From G965202915 sp965205955 (GTDB lineage: Bacteria; Pseudomonadota; Gammaproteobacteria; Eutrophobiales; Eutrophobiaceae), in the NCBI GenBank assembly GCA_965205955.1, contig OZ242192.1, positions 2,480,001 to 2,544,000 of the forward strand: a stretch of 64,000 bases of DNA, read 5' to 3'. Positions 6,082-13,805 of this stretch are shown piece by piece. Within the stretch, counting starts at the first letter, position 1. Each line of letters starts with the position of its first letter. The notes under the pieces are model-generated. The model worked only from the letters and a program-made list of their open reading frames with translations. It was not told where the DNA came from and did not search any database. The translations under genes were made by a program, and so were the position numbers.

Positions 6082-9000
6082 ATGTAACGGCAAAAATTCA
6101 ATTGGCGATTCTCGCTTTTGCGGTAGCGATTCCCTCGGCGAGGGCGGCGGAAAGCGATGCCGCCGCCGTCTTTGAAAAAGCGAAAAAATCCGTCGTCGTC
6201 GTGCGGGTTTTTGATGCGGACGACACGCAACTCGGACAAGGCAGCGGCGTGATTACCGCGGAAAATGAAGTGACGACAAATTGCCACGTCGTGGAAAATG
6301 CCGCCCGTGTTGAAGTCGTCACGCCAGGTGAAGAAAAACCTATTGCGGCGAAAATCACAAACGGCGATGTCGGGCGTGATTTGTGTCTGCTATCGGCGAA
6401 AGGTTTGACGAATGTGGCAACCATTCGCAACGCCAAAGATTTAAAAGTCGGCGAAAATGTGTATGCGGTCGGGTCGCCGCAGGGATTGGAGTTTAGCATC
6501 AGCGGCGGAATTGTTTCGCAGTTGCGGTCGCTCGGGGAGATGCCGCCGTTTATCCAAACAGACGCCGCTATTTCGGAGGGGTCGTCGGGCGGCGGCTTAT
6601 TTGACGGCGAAGGCAATCTGGTCGGCATCACCACTTTTTATTACAAAGGCGGACAGAATCTTAACTTTGCGATTCCGTCCGAATGGATTGCCGATGCGCG
6701 TCTGAATCAAGCGCCGTTTTCCGAATCCGCTCCCCAGATTTCTGCGGGGTCGTCTTTGGATTTTTTTGATAAGGCGATGGAATTGGAAAAGGCAAAAGAT
6801 TGGAATGGAATGCTTGCCCATTGCAAACGATGGACGGAAGCCGAACCGGAAAACTCAATTGCTTGGTATGCATTAGGCATTACTTACAGGAATCTTGGCC
6901 GCTACGACGATGCCATTGCCGCCTACCGGGAAGCACTGCGGATAAATCCCGAAGATGCCGATGCTTGGAATAACCTAGGCAATGCTTACCACAACCTTGC
7001 CCGCTACGAGAATGCCTTTGCCGCTTACCGGGAAGCACTGCGGATAAATCCCGAAGATGCCTATGCTTGGTATAACCTGGGCAGTGCTTACGATGACCTT
7101 GCCCGCTACGACGATGCCATTGCCGCGTACCGTGAAGCACTGCGGATAAATCCCGAAGATGCCGATGCTTGGTATAACCTGGGCGTTGCTTATAAGAACC
7201 TTGACCGCTACGACGATGCCATTGCCGCCTACCGTGAAGCACTGCGGATAAATCCTGAATATGCCTATGCTTGGAATAACTTGGGCGTTGCTTACTACAA
7301 CCTTGACCGCCACGACGATGCCATTTCCGCCTATCGGGAAGCACTGCGGATAAATCCCGAATATACCAAAGCTTGGAGTAACTTGGGCCTTGCTTACCAC
7401 AACCTTGACCGCCCTAATGACGAGATTGCCGCCTACCGTGAAGCACTGCGGATAAATCCCGAAGACGCCATTGCGTGGTATAACTTGGGCGGTGCTTACC
7501 ACAACCTTGACCGCTACAACGATGCCATTGCCGCTTGGCGTGAAGCACTGCGGATAAATCCCGAAGATGCCGATGCTTGGAATAACTTGGGCAATGCTTA
7601 CGATGACCTTGCCCGCCCTAATGACGCCATTGCCGCCTACCGTGAAGCACTGCGGATTAATCCCGAACATGCCTCTTCTTGGAATAACTTGGGCATTGCT
7701 TACCGCAACCTTGACCGCTACGACGATGCCATTTCCGCCTATCGGGAAGCACTGCGGATAAATCCCGAATTTGCCGATGCTTGGTATAACTTGGGCTTTA
7801 CTTACTACGACCTTGACCGCTACGACGATGCCATTGCCGCTTACCGTGAAGCACTGCAGATAAATCCTGAAGATGCCGAAGCCTGGAATAACCTGGGCAT
7901 TGCTTACCACAACCTTGACCGCTACGACGATGCTATTGCCGCCTACCGTGAAGCACTGCGGATAAATCCCGAACTTGCCGAAACCTGGTATAACTTGGGC
8001 AATACTTACGATGACTTTGCCCGCCCTTATGACGCCATTGCCGCCTACCGTGAAGCACTGCGGATAAATCCCGAAAATGCCACAGTTTGGAATAACTTGG
8101 GCCTTGCTTACGGCAACCTTGACCGCTACGACGATGCCATTTCCGCCTACCGGGAAGCACTGCAGATAAATTCCGAAAATGCCACAGTTTGGAATAACTT
8201 GGGCTTTGCTCACTATAATCTTGATCATGTCAACAACGCCATTGCCGCCTACCGTAAAGCACTGCGGATAAATCCTGAACTTGCTGAATCTTGGAATAAC
8301 TTAGGCGTTGCTTACCGTAGCCTTGACCGCTACGACGATGCCATTGCCGCCTACCAGGAAGCATTGCGGATAAATCCCGAAGATGCCGATTCTTGGTATA
8401 ACCTAGGCGTTGCTTACGACGACCTTGGCCGCTACGACGATGCCATTGACTCCTACCGTAAAGCACTGCGGATAAATCCCGAATATGCCGATACTTGGAA
8501 TAACTTAGGCAATACTTACAACAACCTTGGCCGCCCTAATGACGCCATTTCCGCCTACCGTGAAGCACTGCGGATAAATCCAGAACTTGCCTTTGCTTGG
8601 AATAACTTGGGCAATACTTACAACGACCTTGCCCGCCACGATGACTCCATTGCCGCCTACCGTGAAGCACTGCGGATAAATCCCAAAGAGGCCTCTTCTT
8701 GGTATAATTTGGGCACTGCTTACAGCAACCTTGACCGCTACGACGATGCCATTGCCACCTATCGGGAAGCACTGCGGATAAATCCAGAAGATGCCGATGC
8801 TTGGAATAACTTGGGCAATGCTTACTATAATCTTGATCATGTCAATGATTCCATTTCCGCTTGGCGTGAAGCAGTGCAGATAAATCCCGAATATGCCGAT
8901 GCTTGGAATAACTTGGGCCTTTCTTATAAGAACCTTGGCCGCTACGACGATGCCATTTCCGCCTATCGGAAAGCACTGCGGATAAATCCCGAAGATGCCT

Positions 9001-9719
9001 CTGCTTGGAATAACTTGGGCATTGCTTACTATAATCTTGATCATGTCAATGATTCCATTGCCGCCTACCGTAAAGCACTGCGGATAAATCCCGAATATGC
9101 CTCTGCCTGGTATAACCTGGGCAATGCTTACGGCGACCTTGGCCGCTACGACGATGCCATTGCCGCCTATCGTGAAGCACTGCAGATAAATCCCGAAGAT
9201 GCCGAAGCCTGGAATAACTTGGGCGTTGCTTACGGCAACATCAACCGCTATGACGACGCCATTTCCGCCTACCATGAAGCACTGCGGATAAATCCCGAAG
9301 ATGCCGATGCTTGGAATAACTTAGGCAATACTTACTACGACCTTGACCGCCACGATGACTCCATTGCCGCCTACCGTGAAGCACTGCGGATAAATCCCGA
9401 ACTTGCCGAAGCCTGGTATAACTTGGGCAGTGCTTACGATGACCTTGACCGCCCTAATGACTCCATTGCCGCCTACCGTGAAACACTGCGGATAAATCCC
9501 GAAGATGCCGATGCTTGGGTTGGCTTGGGCGTTGCCTATGCATTGTTGAAGCGTTATGATGACTCTATTACTGCTGCTCGTGAAGCAATGCGAATTAATC
9601 CCAACCACGCAAACAGTTGGAAATTACTGAGCCTCGTCTACAGCCACCTTGGTCGCACAAAAGAAGCAGACGAGGCGAATCAAAAATACCTGCGCACCAA
9701 GATTCTGAGCGGGGAATAA
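6078..9719 (+). CDS. Secreted trypsin-like protease with 27 TPR repeats
   Basis: A 1213-residue exported protein. Residues 1-23 are a signal peptide (cleavage after SARA). Residues about 30-215 are an S1/S1C serine protease domain with H70 (TNCHVV), D101 (GRDLCLL) and S170 in SEGSSGGGLF, where the usual Asn of GNSGG is changed. From residue 261 to the end come 27 exact 34-residue TPRs plus a last degenerate one, of the type AWNNLGxAYxxLxRYDDAIAAYREALRINPE. The TPR superhelix would bind peptides or proteins, and the protease would be periplasmic or exported. HtrA-like chaperone-protease function is possible, but no PDZ domain is seen. The ATG overlaps the stop of the short frame before it. Confidence 0.9.
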   Translation: MNVTAKIQLAILAFAVAIPSARAAESDAAAVFEKAKKSVVVVRVFDADDTQLGQGSGVITAENEVTTNCHVVENAARVEVVTPGEEKPIAAKITNGDVGRDLCLLSAKGLTNVATIRNAKDLKVGENVYAVGSPQGLEFSISGGIVSQLRSLGEMPPFIQTDAAISEGSSGGGLFDGEGNLVGITTFYYKGGQNLNFAIPSEWIADARLNQAPFSESAPQISAGSSLDFFDKAMELEKAKDWNGMLAHCKRWTEAEPENSIAWYALGITYRNLGRYDDAIAAYREALRINPEDADAWNNLGNAYHNLARYENAFAAYREALRINPEDAYAWYNLGSAYDDLARYDDAIAAYREALRINPEDADAWYNLGVAYKNLDRYDDAIAAYREALRINPEYAYAWNNLGVAYYNLDRHDDAISAYREALRINPEYTKAWSNLGLAYHNLDRPNDEIAAYREALRINPEDAIAWYNLGGAYHNLDRYNDAIAAWREALRINPEDADAWNNLGNAYDDLARPNDAIAAYREALRINPEHASSWNNLGIAYRNLDRYDDAISAYREALRINPEFADAWYNLGFTYYDLDRYDDAIAAYREALQINPEDAEAWNNLGIAYHNLDRYDDAIAAYREALRINPELAETWYNLGNTYDDFARPYDAIAAYREALRINPENATVWNNLGLAYGNLDRYDDAISAYREALQINSENATVWNNLGFAHYNLDHVNNAIAAYRKALRINPELAESWNNLGVAYRSLDRYDDAIAAYQEALRINPEDADSWYNLGVAYDDLGRYDDAIDSYRKALRINPEYADTWNNLGNTYNNLGRPNDAISAYREALRINPELAFAWNNLGNTYNDLARHDDSIAAYREALRINPKEASSWYNLGTAYSNLDRYDDAIATYREALRINPEDADAWNNLGNAYYNLDHVNDSISAWREAVQINPEYADAWNNLGLSYKNLGRYDDAISAYRKALRINPEDASAWNNLGIAYYNLDHVNDSIAAYRKALRINPEYASAWYNLGNAYGDLGRYDDAIAAYREALQINPEDAEAWNNLGVAYGNINRYDDAISAYHEALRINPEDADAWNNLGNTYYDLDRHDDSIAAYREALRINPELAEAWYNLGSAYDDLDRPNDSIAAYRETLRINPEDADAWVGLGVAYALLKRYDDSITAAREAMRINPNHANSWKLLSLVYSHLGRTKEADEANQKYLRTKILSGE
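6858..9611 (+). repeat. 27 x 102-bp tandem repeat (TPR array)
   Basis: Exactly 27 units of 102 bp without a single insertion or deletion, each coding one 34-residue TPR. The core GCACTGCGGATAAATCC is almost invariant. Rare variants (LDHVN in place of LDRYD) recur in units 14, 20 and 22, pointing to copying between units. Long antisense frames across this array are a by-product of the repeat. Confidence 0.9.
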
Positions 9720-9723
9720 AACA

Positions 9724-10689
9724 ATGGAGGACAAGATCCAAAGCAGCAGAACCCCCGCCGAATGGCCTGCCCCCACCGAGCAAGGCAAGACGAATTGGAA
9801 TGTGTTGCCCCTGCTTGTCAATGCCGGCTGCATTGATTTCCGCAAAGCGGAAATCCCCGCTCCCGTTAAAAAATTCAGCGCGCTTTTGTGTGCGGCGATT
9901 TTAATTTTCGCGTCGGCGACTTCCGCCCTCGCCGCTCCGCAGGCGGAACTGTGGGCGCGATGGACGATTCACGATGCCGACTCCACTGCGTCCATTGACC
10001 ACGCCGCATGGGATTCCTTTCTGCAAAAATATGTTTCCGAGCGCGACGGCGTTAATCTGCTGGACTACGCCGCCGCCGGTGACGACCGCCAGGCTTTGCA
10101 GGCTTATCTTTCGAGCCTCGGCGCAATTGAAATCGGCAAATTCAATCGCAACGAGCAGCGGGCGTTTTGGATTAATCTTTACAACGCCCTCACCATCGAA
10201 ACTATACTCGCGCATTATCCGGTGGCAAGCATCCGCGACGTTGATATTTCGCCGGGCTTTTTGAGCAACGGACCCTGGGGGAAAAAAATGTTCGCGGTGG
10301 AAAAAGAAATGCTTTCGCTGGACGATATCGAGCATCGCATTCTGCGGCCGATATGGAAAGACGCGCGAATTCATTACGCGGTTAATTGCGCCTCCATCGG
10401 CTGCCCCAACCTGGCGAGGCGCGCTTTCACTGCCGGTAACGCCGAAGAATTGCTGGAAACCGGCGCACGCGATTATGTAAATCATCCGCGAGGCGCGGCG
10501 GTTATCGGCGGCCAATTACAAGTATCCAGCATCTACAAATGGTTCAGCGCGGATTTCGGCGACGACGCGGGAATTATTATGCATCTTAAAAAATACGCGG
10601 CCTCACCTCTGCGCGAGCAATTGGGTTCCATCTCATCCATTGCGGACGACGGCTACGATTGGTCGCTCAACGACAAGAGGGGGAAATAA
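9724..10689 (+). CDS. DUF547 family exported protein
   Basis: DUF547 signatures are clear: FWINLYNALTIETIL, YPVASIRDVD, DDIEHRILRP, IHYAVNCASIGCPNLA and VSSIYKWFSADFG. The function of the family is unknown. A signal peptide-like stretch (KKFSALLCAAILIFASATSALA) lies at about residues 49-71, so the protein is probably exported. The first 48 residues are strange: they are encoded across a perfect hairpin at 9835-9855 and have no counterpart in the family. The real start may therefore be a rare codon nearer the signal sequence, but no good alternative is visible. It follows the TPR gene by 4 bp and overlaps gloA by one base. Confidence 0.8.
   Translation: MEDKIQSSRTPAEWPAPTEQGKTNWNVLPLLVNAGCIDFRKAEIPAPVKKFSALLCAAILIFASATSALAAPQAELWARWTIHDADSTASIDHAAWDSFLQKYVSERDGVNLLDYAAAGDDRQALQAYLSSLGAIEIGKFNRNEQRAFWINLYNALTIETILAHYPVASIRDVDISPGFLSNGPWGKKMFAVEKEMLSLDDIEHRILRPIWKDARIHYAVNCASIGCPNLARRAFTAGNAEELLETGARDYVNHPRGAAVIGGQLQVSSIYKWFSADFGDDAGIIMHLKKYAASPLREQLGSISSIADDGYDWSLNDKRGK
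9835..9855. repeat. REP-like hairpin inside a coding start
   Basis: GATTTCCGC-AAA-GCGGAAATC forms a perfect 9-bp stem with a 3-base loop. It is of the same general type as the hairpin at 49912-49931 and as dispersed palindromes in many proteobacteria. Here it lies inside the predicted N-terminus of the DUF547 gene. Confidence 0.6.
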
Positions 10690-11129
10690 TGCAGTATCTG
10701 CATACAATGATTCGGGTGAGCGACTTGCAAAGATCGCTGGATTTTTTCTGCGGCAAACTCGGCCTCACCGAAGTGCGCCGGATGGAAAACGACAAGGGGC
10801 GGTTTACGCTTGTCTTTCTCGCCGCTCCCGAAGACGCCGAGCGCGCCGAAAAAGAGCACGCGCCGCTTTTGGAATTGACTCACAACTGGGACCCGGAAGA
10901 ATATCAAGGCGGCCGCAATTTCGGCCATCTCGCTTATCGGGTGAATGACATCTACGCGACTTGCCGGCGGCTGGCGGATTCGGGCGTAACGATTAATCGT
11001 CCGCCTCGCGACGGACATATGGCTTTTGTGCGAAGTCCCGACGGAATTTCCATTGAGTTGCTGCAAAAGGGAGACCCCCTCCCCGTTGCCGAGCCGTGGT
11101 CGTCCATGCCAAATACCGGCGAATGGTGA
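10689..11129 (+). CDS. gloA: Lactoylglutathione lyase (glyoxalase I)
   Basis: A 146-residue vicinal-oxygen-chelate protein. It matches glyoxalase I from the start (MQYLHTMIRVSDLQRSLDFFCGKLGL). The metal-binding pattern is visible: His in YLHTMIRV, Glu in LLELTHNW, His in FGHLAYRV and Glu in SIELLQ. It converts the glutathione-methylglyoxal hemithioacetal to S-lactoylglutathione in the cytoplasm. Relatives of this length in Proteobacteria use nickel. The ATG overlaps the preceding stop (TAATG), and AGAGGGGGA supplies a good ribosome site. The tail after LLQKGDPLP is a little longer than in E. coli. Confidence 0.93.
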   Translation: MQYLHTMIRVSDLQRSLDFFCGKLGLTEVRRMENDKGRFTLVFLAAPEDAERAEKEHAPLLELTHNWDPEEYQGGRNFGHLAYRVNDIYATCRRLADSGVTINRPPRDGHMAFVRSPDGISIELLQKGDPLPVAEPWSSMPNTGEW

Positions 11130-11130
11130 T

Positions 11131-11265
11131 ATTGATTTTATCGCCAAAATCCACGGCATCACCGACCTGCGAGCCGACGATGCATCCATCATGCCCACCA
11201 TCACCTCGAGCAATATCAATGCCCCGGTCATCATGATCGGCGAGAAATGTGTGGAAGTTGATTAA
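11131..11265 (+). pseudogene. C-terminal remnant of a GMC oxidoreductase gene
   Basis: The frame encodes HGITDLRADDASIMP followed by TITSSNINAPVIMIGEKC, which is the C-terminal FAD-site signature of glucose-methanol-choline oxidoreductases (DASIMPTxxSGNTNAPxIMIAEK). Nothing upstream belongs to the enzyme: the frame runs straight into gloA. About 45 codons remain out of a normal 530. Confidence 0.6.
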
Positions 11266-11343
11266 GCGGGAGTGGGGATTGAAGAATTTAAAAAGAGCAA
11301 TATCCGGGATAATATAGGTGCGATTGTCACAGGAGTGTAGAAC

Positions 11344-12063
11344 ATGCCATACCGCAAAGAAGTTGTTTGTTTAGCCAATTCGAGAAAACACCGAGGGAAG
11401 TGTTTTGCTGGGAAAGAAGTTCTCGAAGAGGGTTATGGCGGGTGGATACGGCCGGTGAGTTGCCGGGAAGACGAGAGAATTTCTTATAAGGAACAAAGAT
11501 TCGCTGACGGCAGTTACCCGCAGCTGTTGAATGTGGTGTCCATTCCCATGCTGGAACCGAAACCAATGCACCATCAGCAGGAGAATCATTTGATAGATGA
11601 GGGTCAACACTGGGAAAAAATGAGATGCGTGGATCACAATGTATTGCCTGAATTGCTTGATATCCCCGGTGATCTTTGGATTAACGGCAACTCCTCAAAT
11701 ACCGGGTGCAATGACCGAGTTTTGTTTGCTGATGCAATAAACTTAGAGAACTCACTATTGCTGATAGCCCCCACATCATTACAATTTATCGTTCAATGGA
11801 AAGAATATGATGACACTCGTAAACGTCAAGTTCGTGCAGATTTTCATCATAACAAAAATCACTATAATCTAGCAGTAACTGATCCGGTTATCGAAAAAAA
11901 ATATAAGGACATGGCTCGTTCTGATGACCACGAAGACGAACAAGGTTTGCCCCGAGAATATCCTGCCACGGTTGATGGAGTATATCTGTGCATCAGTCTT
12001 GGAGAGAAATCGTATGGATATTGCTATAAACTAGTCGCCGCCGTCATCAAAGGCCCTGACTAA
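11344..12063 (+). CDS. Dual-OB-domain-like protein linked to DUF488
   Basis: A 239-residue soluble protein starting MPYRKEVVCLANSRKHRGKCFAG, with GGWIRPVSCREDERIS, ENHLIDEGQHWEKM and a C-terminal YLCISLGEKSYGYCYKLVAAVI. I recognise it as the dual OB-containing family that often sits beside DUF488 genes. OB folds suggest binding of nucleic acid or nucleotides; no catalytic residues are evident. It begins a three-gene operon: its stop abuts the ATG of the first DUF488 gene. Weak AT-rich promoter elements lie at about 11280-11330. Function is unknown. Confidence 0.72.
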   Translation: MPYRKEVVCLANSRKHRGKCFAGKEVLEEGYGGWIRPVSCREDERISYKEQRFADGSYPQLLNVVSIPMLEPKPMHHQQENHLIDEGQHWEKMRCVDHNVLPELLDIPGDLWINGNSSNTGCNDRVLFADAINLENSLLLIAPTSLQFIVQWKEYDDTRKRQVRADFHHNKNHYNLAVTDPVIEKKYKDMARSDDHEDEQGLPREYPATVDGVYLCISLGEKSYGYCYKLVAAVIKGPD

Positions 12064-12645
12064 ATGCCCGACCAGTTATTCACCATCGGTCATTCCACCC
12101 ATTTCACCGGGGATTTTGTCGGAATGCTTAAGCAAAAAAGCATAGAGGTTGTATGCGACGTGCGCTCGCGCCCGTACAGCAAGTACAACCCGCAGTACAA
12201 CAAGGAGACGATTGCCGGGGAATTTAAAAACAACAATATCCGTTATATTTTCCTTGGCAAGGAACTAGGCGCCCGCAACGACAACCCTGATTGCTATGCG
12301 AACGACAAAGTGCAGTTCCAGAAACTAATCCACGAACCCCTGTTTCAACAAGGGCTTGACCGACTCCGACAAGGTATGCGTAAATACTCCTTTGCCCTGA
12401 TGTGCGCCGAAAAAGACCCGCTCACTTGCCATAGAACGATTCTGGTGACACGGCAACTTCGGCAGGAAGTTGTAGTCAGTCATATTCTTGCCGACGGTGG
12501 CATCGAAAGCAATGCAGAAGCGGAGAAACGATTGATGAATATGTTGAACATCCATCCTGATTTGGCGAGAAATGAAAACCAATGTATTGAGGAAGCCTAC
12601 GACCTGCAGGGTCAAAAAATCGCTTATGTCAAAGAAACAGCATAG
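12064..12645 (+). CDS. DUF488 protein, first of the operon
   Basis: A 193-residue DUF488 protein. Conserved features are the start FTIGHSTH, the motif CDVRSRPYSKYNPQYN, the GKELGARNDNP loop and LMCAEKDPLTCHRTIL with its Cys-x7-Cys-His-Arg pattern. The Cys/His/Arg cluster may be catalytic or metal-binding; the activity is not established. The ATG directly follows the stop of the dual-OB gene, and the end overlaps the next DUF488 gene by 20 bp. A paralogue with the same architecture is at 19066-19659. Confidence 0.88.
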   Translation: MPDQLFTIGHSTHFTGDFVGMLKQKSIEVVCDVRSRPYSKYNPQYNKETIAGEFKNNNIRYIFLGKELGARNDNPDCYANDKVQFQKLIHEPLFQQGLDRLRQGMRKYSFALMCAEKDPLTCHRTILVTRQLRQEVVVSHILADGGIESNAEAEKRLMNMLNIHPDLARNENQCIEEAYDLQGQKIAYVKETA

Positions 12646-13090
12646 CCAGGCCGACCTGTACACCATCGGCTTTACCAAGAAAAAAGCCGAGTATTTTTTC
12701 GGTAAACTAAAACAGGCCGGGGTTAAACGAGTGATTGACGTGCGGCTGAACAACGTCTCTCAACTGGCCGGTTTTGCCAAAAAAGACGACCTTGTTTATT
12801 TCCTCAAACAACTGGGGGGGATGGAGTATATTCATCTCAAAGAACTTGCCCCCACGCAGGAGATTCTGGATGCCTACAAAAAGAAAAAAGGTGACTGGGC
12901 GGTTTATGAAAAACAGTTTCTTAACCTGATGAAGAAACGTCACATCGAAGAAAAACTCAAACAGGAAATCTTGCACGGCGGTTGCCTGCTTTGTAGCGAA
13001 GACGAACCCCATCACTGCCATCGACGGCTTGTTGCGGAATATCTTCAGAAAGAATGGGGGGCCGGAGTTACCGTAACACATCTGGTTTGA
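12626..13090 (+). CDS. DUF488 protein, second of the operon, short form
   Basis: A 154-residue DUF488 protein starting MSKKQHSQADLYTIGFTKKK. It has VIDVRLNNVSQLAGFAKKDD in place of the PYS motif and keeps LLCSEDEPHHCHRRLVAEYL with the conserved CHR. It belongs to a different DUF488 subfamily from the gene before it. The start at 12626 lies inside the upstream gene, giving a 20-bp overlap and tight translational coupling. Two divergent DUF488 proteins next to a dual-OB protein suggest a hetero-complex; that is inference. Confidence 0.85.
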   Translation: MSKKQHSQADLYTIGFTKKKAEYFFGKLKQAGVKRVIDVRLNNVSQLAGFAKKDDLVYFLKQLGGMEYIHLKELAPTQEILDAYKKKKGDWAVYEKQFLNLMKKRHIEEKLKQEILHGGCLLCSEDEPHHCHRRLVAEYLQKEWGAGVTVTHLV

Positions 13091-13116
13091 CCGGAGGATA
13101 GTGCCTATGCTTAACG

Positions 13117-13287
13117 TCACCTGATGCTGTCCAACGGCATCCAATTCTGGTCATCGGGCCGCTTCACCTCCCAGAATTTGTATCCGTTCAAACTTTTTCC
13201 TCCTGCTGCCTTTCCGGCCGCAATAGAGGCTAACCGCCAGCTGATCTTCCACGAAAACGCCGATTCTCCACCGCAAGTCTCGTTCAT
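13117..13287 (-). pseudogene. DUF4357-like C-terminal fragment
   Basis: On the minus strand just after the GFA gene the frame reads RLASIAAGKAAGGKSLNGYK then FWEVKRPDD and PLDSIR. This resembles the end of the DUF4357 domain (SPSAAAxxxxGRSxNGWxxWK...LxxLR). Only about 56 codons are available from the ATG at 13287, with no ribosome site. I take it as the end of a lost gene; a small real gene is possible. Confidence 0.35.
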
Positions 13288-13312
13288 GACCGGCCAGTCA
13301 TGCCAGGATCCC

Positions 13313-13720
13313 TTAAGGCTGTTTTTCCATCTGAGGAACGCCGTCCGGCAGCTCCAGCCAGTTCTGTTTTGTGCAGCACCAGACGTGGCATTGCGGGGTG
13401 AATCCACTGGTGTCATCCATTGTGCCTGTCTTCAGGAAAATGGTATCCGGGCTGGCCGATGGGGCCGAGTAGATTGGCGATCCACATCTGCTACAGAAGT
13501 AACGTTCCATGGGGTTGCCCGAATCAGTGTCGGCATCGGTATACAACTTGGGTTCACCGGTGATGCTGAAATCGCTTTTTGCGACCTTGGCCACTGTTGA
13601 AAAAGCCGAGCCCCCCTGTCGCTGGCAGTTTTTGCAGTGGCATACAGCAGTCATTGCCGGCGCATTTGCAATCTCATATTTGATTTCGCCACAAAGGCAT
13701 TGTCCTGAAATTTTCTCCAT
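13313..13720 (-). CDS. GFA-family zinc protein
   Basis: A 135-residue protein with the GFA (glutathione-dependent formaldehyde-activating enzyme-like) fold. The zinc-binding cysteines are all visible: GQCLCGEIKYE, VCHCKNCQRQGGSAF, FCSRCGSPIYS. Despite the family name most members are uncharacterised, and spontaneous glutathione-formaldehyde adduct formation makes the named activity doubtful. The gene is monocistronic, with a GGAGG-type ribosome site before the ATG at 13720. Confidence 0.85.
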   Translation of the reverse strand: MEKISGQCLCGEIKYEIANAPAMTAVCHCKNCQRQGGSAFSTVAKVAKSDFSITGEPKLYTDADTDSGNPMERYFCSRCGSPIYSAPSASPDTIFLKTGTMDDTSGFTPQCHVWCCTKQNWLELPDGVPQMEKQP

Positions 13721-13805
13721 CGGAATATTCCTCCAAAATTAATTTTATAAGACCAGCCTGAGTATACAGCCTTGCTCAGGTCTGCGTTTTCAAATTATGC
13801 TGATA

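Noticed and set aside
6880..9608. Long antisense reading frames (up to 417 codons) across the TPR gene
   Set aside because: They arise because the 102-bp unit has no stop in those frames; the product is a monotonous repeat without signals, and the sense strand codes perfect TPRs.
6858..9611. CRISPR-like regular repeats
   Set aside because: Units are contiguous, in frame and coding, without unique spacers.
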